DNA of 8,824 nt, taken from the NCBI GenBank assembly GCA_902771745.1, contig CACXYG010000047.1:1-8824 (forward strand), given 5' to 3'. Within the stretch, counting starts at the first letter, position 1, and each line of letters begins with the position of its first letter. The position numbers and the translations under genes are program-made. The DNA is from an uncultured Erysipelotrichaceae bacterium (lineage in GTDB: Bacteria; Bacillota_I; Bacilli_A; RFN20; CAG-288). Of this stretch, positions 5,919 to 8,824 are shown one piece after another. The notes below the pieces were generated by a model. It was not told the DNA's origin, made no database searches, and saw only the letters and a program-made list of their open reading frames with translations.

Positions 5919-7415
5919 GTGAATAGATTATTTGATAAAGTACCGGAAGACCTCTTTTCTCCGCTCTCCCGTAAATATAAAACGATATACGCATTCTCTC
6001 TTGTTTCCCTCTATTACATGCTCAAAATTTATAAAACGGACATCAAAAAGACAGATTATGTCCAGTTTTTACGCTCTCAAGGTGAAGAAATCCTTGAGTT
6101 GTTTTCGATTGAGACCGATAGACTGGATGACAAAGGGGAAGATGAACAGGTTGACGTCGAAGCTATCTTGAACCCGGATGACTCTTCTTCGGTCTTAGGC
6201 GCCAAGGTCAACTACATCGTCAGAAAGTTAGCCAAGTGCGGCTGGTATATCATCTCCAAGGATCCCAAGACCAAGATTGAGAACATCTTCATCCCTGCCT
6301 ACTCCATTCAGTTCTTGAAGTTGCTCAATGATTTGACCAGCGACGCTGGTTCTTACTTACCTTTGGTTCATCAGACGTATGCGGAACTGAAGATGGAAGA
6401 CGAAAAAGAAGACGATTACATGTATCGTTCGCTTTTAAACGCCAAAGCTAACGCCGATGAACTGGAAATGAACGTCACTTTGCTCAGACAGCAGATTCTT
6501 GTCTTTGGAAACCGACTCACGCATGTCCTTGACCCAAATGTCGCGTTAAAGCAGCACTTTGATGAATATAGAGTCGATGTCTCGGAAAAGTATTACCATC
6601 CGATGAAGACGTTTGACTCTCTTGGCTTATACGCCCAACCGACCATCGCCATTTTAAAGAAGTGGCTCTCGAGTGAGCGTATCATCACACTTTTGGTCAA
6701 AGAGGCCAAGACAGAACCGGCAAATCGTAACAAAGAGACCAGCGAAGTCACCACCAATATCATCAAACTGATTTCCAATATCATCGATATCTTCTCCCGC
6801 CTCGCTTCCGCCTTTAACGAGATTGATGAAGCTAACGCCAACTACACTGAAGCCGTGCAGAAGAAGGTCAATTACCTTTCCAGCACCGATAAGACGGTCA
6901 AAGGTAAGGTCGATCGCATCATTCTTGCTCTGGCAACCGAAATCAAGTCTAACCCCGCTCTTCGTTATGAGGAAATGCCGACGTTAAGCAAAGCCAGCGA
7001 TTCCTTGTCCTTCTTCCGTCAGGGTTATCTGGATTCTTTCTCCATGCAGATGCCGTTCAAGAGAAAGAGTGTGGAATTTGATGAGGAACCTCTGCCGATG
7101 GCCGATGATATCTTCCCTGATGAAGCTATCACCTTCATGACAGATGTTCTTGATAATGAACTGAATCGTTTCTCCGATCGTTCCATTGCGGAATTCATGG
7201 AGAGAAATATGGGTACCAAAGAAGAGATGTTGACCACCGATATCACGGTTGTGGATACCGATGAACTCGTCTTGACCATCCTTGGCACCTTAAAAGCGAT
7301 GCTCGGTCTGATTCCGTTTAAAGCGGAAAAAGTGCAAGATCGCGTTGAATTTGCCGGTTACTACATGCCTTTGTACAAGTTTACGAGGGTCAAACAAAGA
7401 AGAGGAGCTAGATAA
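5919..7415 (+). CDS. jetA: Wadjet subunit JetA (DUF5716-type, kleisin-like)
   Basis: A 498-aa protein whose opening (MNRLFDKVPEDLFSPLSRKY) and overall layout match the JetA/DUF5716 family of Wadjet systems, a variant I associate with Wadjet type III; I am less sure of the type number. In Wadjet, JetA is the kleisin-like subunit that bridges the JetC ATPase heads and binds JetB, forming an SMC-type complex that recognises small circular DNA such as plasmids. I see a helical N-terminal domain, an acidic linker (about 64-83), a winged-helix-like segment (about 90-130), long amphipathic helices (about 165-205 and 275-320), and a conserved-looking C-terminal part ending in a basic tail. It starts with GTG; AAGGTGG (5905-5911) lies 7 bases upstream, and no in-frame ATG near the start fits the conserved N terminus. 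It is cytosolic. jetB begins 2 bases after the stop. Confidence 0.85.
   Translation: MNRLFDKVPEDLFSPLSRKYKTIYAFSLVSLYYMLKIYKTDIKKTDYVQFLRSQGEEILELFSIETDRLDDKGEDEQVDVEAILNPDDSSSVLGAKVNYIVRKLAKCGWYIISKDPKTKIENIFIPAYSIQFLKLLNDLTSDAGSYLPLVHQTYAELKMEDEKEDDYMYRSLLNAKANADELEMNVTLLRQQILVFGNRLTHVLDPNVALKQHFDEYRVDVSEKYYHPMKTFDSLGLYAQPTIAILKKWLSSERIITLLVKEAKTEPANRNKETSEVTTNIIKLISNIIDIFSRLASAFNEIDEANANYTEAVQKKVNYLSSTDKTVKGKVDRIILALATEIKSNPALRYEEMPTLSKASDSLSFFRQGYLDSFSMQMPFKRKSVEFDEEPLPMADDIFPDEAITFMTDVLDNELNRFSDRSIAEFMERNMGTKEEMLTTDITVVDTDELVLTILGTLKAMLGLIPFKAEKVQDRVEFAGYYMPLYKFTRVKQRRGAR
7402..7407 (+). promoter_or_regulatory. ribosome binding site of jetB inside the end of jetA
   Basis: GAGGAG lies in the last codons of jetA, 10 bases before the jetB ATG at 7418. 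This placement ties jetB translation to that of jetA. Confidence 0.65.
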
Positions 7416-7417
7416 AC

Positions 7418-8128
7418 ATGTTTGTGGAAGAATATGAGAAAATGAGCCGCGGTGATCGTTCGCTCTTCTCCGAAACGGTCAATGACCTGTTATATCAGTG
7501 CTATATCGTCAGAAAGAGCTACGATCGTAAAAGCCGTATGTTTAGAGCCGATCCAGGCTATATGTTCATCGAAAGATATTACTCGGTGTTTGAAGAATAC
7601 TTATCCTACATGGATATGACCTTATCCAAGAATGACGAAGACGGTATCATCTTTGTCACTTCGGGTGCTGAAAGAAATCACTTCCGTATGGATCCGACGA
7701 CCACTCTTGTCGTCTTTGCCTTGCGTTCCTACTATGAAGGTCAGATTGAAAAGGCCCCAGCTGAGACTGAAGTCTTGATGACCTCTGGTCAGATGATGAC
7801 CTTGGTTCAGGAACTTGGTTTATCCAATGTCTCTAAGAGACTTTCCAGTCAGACCATCGGTTCTATCTTACGTACCTTAGATGGTTTCAATGTGGTTTCT
7901 CGTGCCACCAACTCCTATGGTGATCCTACCTACACTTTCTTCATCATGCCAACCATCCGTTATGTCATCTCCAGTGAAAAGTTAAACGCCTTATACACCT
8001 TCCTTACCCGTCCTGAAGAAGAGGAAGATGATCATTCTCCTTCTTTGTTTGATATGCCCGCCAAGGAAAAGATCACCCCAAAGATGGGTATGGACATCCC
8101 GGTGGAAGATGAGGGAGGTAACAATTAA
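7418..8128 (+). CDS. jetB: Wadjet subunit JetB (DUF4194, KITE-like)
   Basis: A 236-aa protein with the DUF4194 pattern: an N-terminal helix region leading to FIERYYSVFEEYLSYMDMTL (50-69), a strand-rich stretch GIIFV (76-80), FRMDPTTTLVVFALRSYYE (89-107), a winged-helix segment (about 122-160) and the closing MPTIRYVI (177-184). In Wadjet, JetB is the KITE-like (MukE-like) dimer that binds JetA and helps hold DNA in the JetC complex. After the domain comes a disordered, acidic tail (199-236) that includes SPSLFDMP. The start ATG follows the jetA stop by 2 bases. The TAA stop overlaps the jetC ATG by one base (TAATG), so all three genes are one coupled operon. It has no catalytic motif, as expected for this subunit. 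Confidence 0.85.
   Translation: MFVEEYEKMSRGDRSLFSETVNDLLYQCYIVRKSYDRKSRMFRADPGYMFIERYYSVFEEYLSYMDMTLSKNDEDGIIFVTSGAERNHFRMDPTTTLVVFALRSYYEGQIEKAPAETEVLMTSGQMMTLVQELGLSNVSKRLSSQTIGSILRTLDGFNVVSRATNSYGDPTYTFFIMPTIRYVISSEKLNALYTFLTRPEEEEDDHSPSLFDMPAKEKITPKMGMDIPVEDEGGNN
8114..8119 (+). promoter_or_regulatory. ribosome binding site of jetC inside the end of jetB
   Basis: GGAGGT is placed 8 bases before the jetC ATG at 8128 and is encoded within the last codons of jetB. It fixes the jetC start at the TAATG overlap. Confidence 0.75.
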
Positions 8129-8824
8129 TGAAAACTCTCCAGAAATTAAGATTGATCAACTGGCATTACTTTGCCAATGTCACCACTGATATTAAAAATA
8201 TCACCTTCCTTACCGGTCCAAACGGTACTGGTAAGTCAACCATCATCGATGCTTTGCAGATCATCATCTTGGGTACCACCAGACCAGATAACTTCAATAA
8301 AGCTGCCAATGAAAAAGGCCGTAGCGGTCGTAATTTAATCTCTTATTTGAGAGGTCAGACCGGCGTCAAGGATGATGGCTCCATCGTCAATTTGAGAAGT
8401 GGTAATCCTTTCACCTCCTATATCGCTATTGAAATCTTTGACGACGTGGAAAACAGAACTTTTACCGTCGGTGCCTGTTTTGATGTCGATATCACTGATA
8501 AGATCGATAAACACTACTTCTATTTAGATTCCGGCTTCCCGGAAAATGGTTTCTCTAACTCCGACACGGAAAAGGTCAAGAGCAAGGTTCGTCCGATGAT
8601 GTATCGTGAACTTGCCAGTTATGTCAGAGAAAACTACAAGGTCAATCACTTCCGTTTCTTTGATACGGATGCTGATTATCAGGCTTTCATCAAGGAAGCC
8701 TTTGGTAACCTTCCAGATAAGTATTTTGCCTTGTTCAAGAAGGCTGTCTCCTTTGCCCCAATTTCTAATATCTCTTCGTTTATCACCGAATACATCTGTG
8801 ATGCGGACTTGAATGTCGATATCA
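8128..8824 (+). CDS. jetC: Wadjet SMC-like ATPase JetC, N-terminal part (cut by window edge)
   Basis: An open frame of 232 codons begins at the TAATG overlap with jetB and continues past the right edge without a stop. The N terminus reads as an SMC/MukB/SbcC-type ABC ATPase head: LRLINWHYFANV (7-18), then the Walker A loop GPNGTGKST (30-38) followed by IIDALQIIILG, and GRSGRNLISYLRG, which is typical of the JetC family. The coiled-coil arms, hinge, ABC signature and Walker B should lie beyond the window, since full JetC proteins usually exceed 1,000 residues. In Wadjet the JetC dimer is the motor that extrudes DNA loops and presents circular plasmids for cleavage by JetD. Its ribosome binding site GGAGGT is inside jetB. 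RecF/SbcC-like proteins share the head, but the jetA-jetB context makes JetC the clear choice. Confidence 0.88.
   Translation, partial: MKTLQKLRLINWHYFANVTTDIKNITFLTGPNGTGKSTIIDALQIIILGTTRPDNFNKAANEKGRSGRNLISYLRGQTGVKDDGSIVNLRSGNPFTSYIAIEIFDDVENRTFTVGACFDVDITDKIDKHYFYLDSGFPENGFSNSDTEKVKSKVRPMMYRELASYVRENYKVNHFRFFDTDADYQAFIKEAFGNLPDKYFALFKKAVSFAPISNISSFITEYICDADLNVDI

Noticed and set aside
8606..8812. Plus-strand open frame of 68 codons inside jetC
   Set aside because: The jetC frame is open throughout and carries the family motifs; the overlapping frame is low in recognisable features.
5919..8824. Chromosomal condensin (MukBEF/MksBEF) instead of Wadjet
   Set aside because: The first two proteins resemble DUF5716 and DUF4194, which are Wadjet subunits, in the order jetA-jetB-jetC. 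Firmicute chromosomes normally rely on Smc-ScpAB.
1..8824. CRISPR array, tRNA or rRNA gene, insertion sequence or attachment site
   Set aside because: I saw no regularly spaced repeats, cloverleaf-like sequence, transposase motif or flanking direct repeats on either strand.
132..8824. TGA read as tryptophan (Mollicutes-type code)
   Set aside because: Tryptophans in the conserved motifs are encoded by TGG and I noticed no in-frame TGA in the genes; all visible stops are TAA, so the standard bacterial code suffices.

Overview
The window comes from a bacterium with strong GGAGG-type ribosome binding sites, AT-leaning composition, frequent AGA arginine codons, TAA at all six visible stop codons and tryptophan encoded by TGG. 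This points to a Bacillota-type genome, plausibly a host-associated Bacilli or Erysipelotrichia-like lineage. The taxon is inference; there is no rRNA or other marker to settle it.

Left part (1-3139, + strand): a T-rich leader with a possible 17-codon upstream ORF, then a cytosolic type I pullulanase (GH13 debranching enzyme) tightly followed by a PlsC-type 1-acylglycerol-3-phosphate acyltransferase. These look like housekeeping glycogen/maltodextrin and phospholipid functions. A strong inverted repeat at 3141-3184 serves as a bidirectional terminator between this operon and the convergent one.

Middle part (3180-5715, - strand): a two-gene operon, read right to left. First comes an integral-membrane protein of the heparan-alpha-glucosaminide N-acetyltransferase-like (DUF1624) family, then a class I adenylate-forming acyl ligase separated from it by one base. 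One protein may activate an acyl group and the other may transfer it across the membrane onto a surface or glycolipid acceptor; this is inference.

Right part (5716-8824, + strand): a roughly 200-bp divergent intergenic region rich in palindromes, with a good sigma-A-type promoter, leads into the first three genes of a Wadjet plasmid-defence (SMC-like) operon. These are jetA (DUF5716-type, kleisin-like), jetB (DUF4194, KITE-like) and jetC (SMC/MukB-like ATPase with an intact Walker A). jetC runs off the right edge after 232 codons. The nuclease gene jetD, which would complete the system, is expected just outside the window. This is the defence content of the window. It is a known system type rather than a wholly new one, and its regulatory region and membrane-acylation neighbour are the least explained parts.
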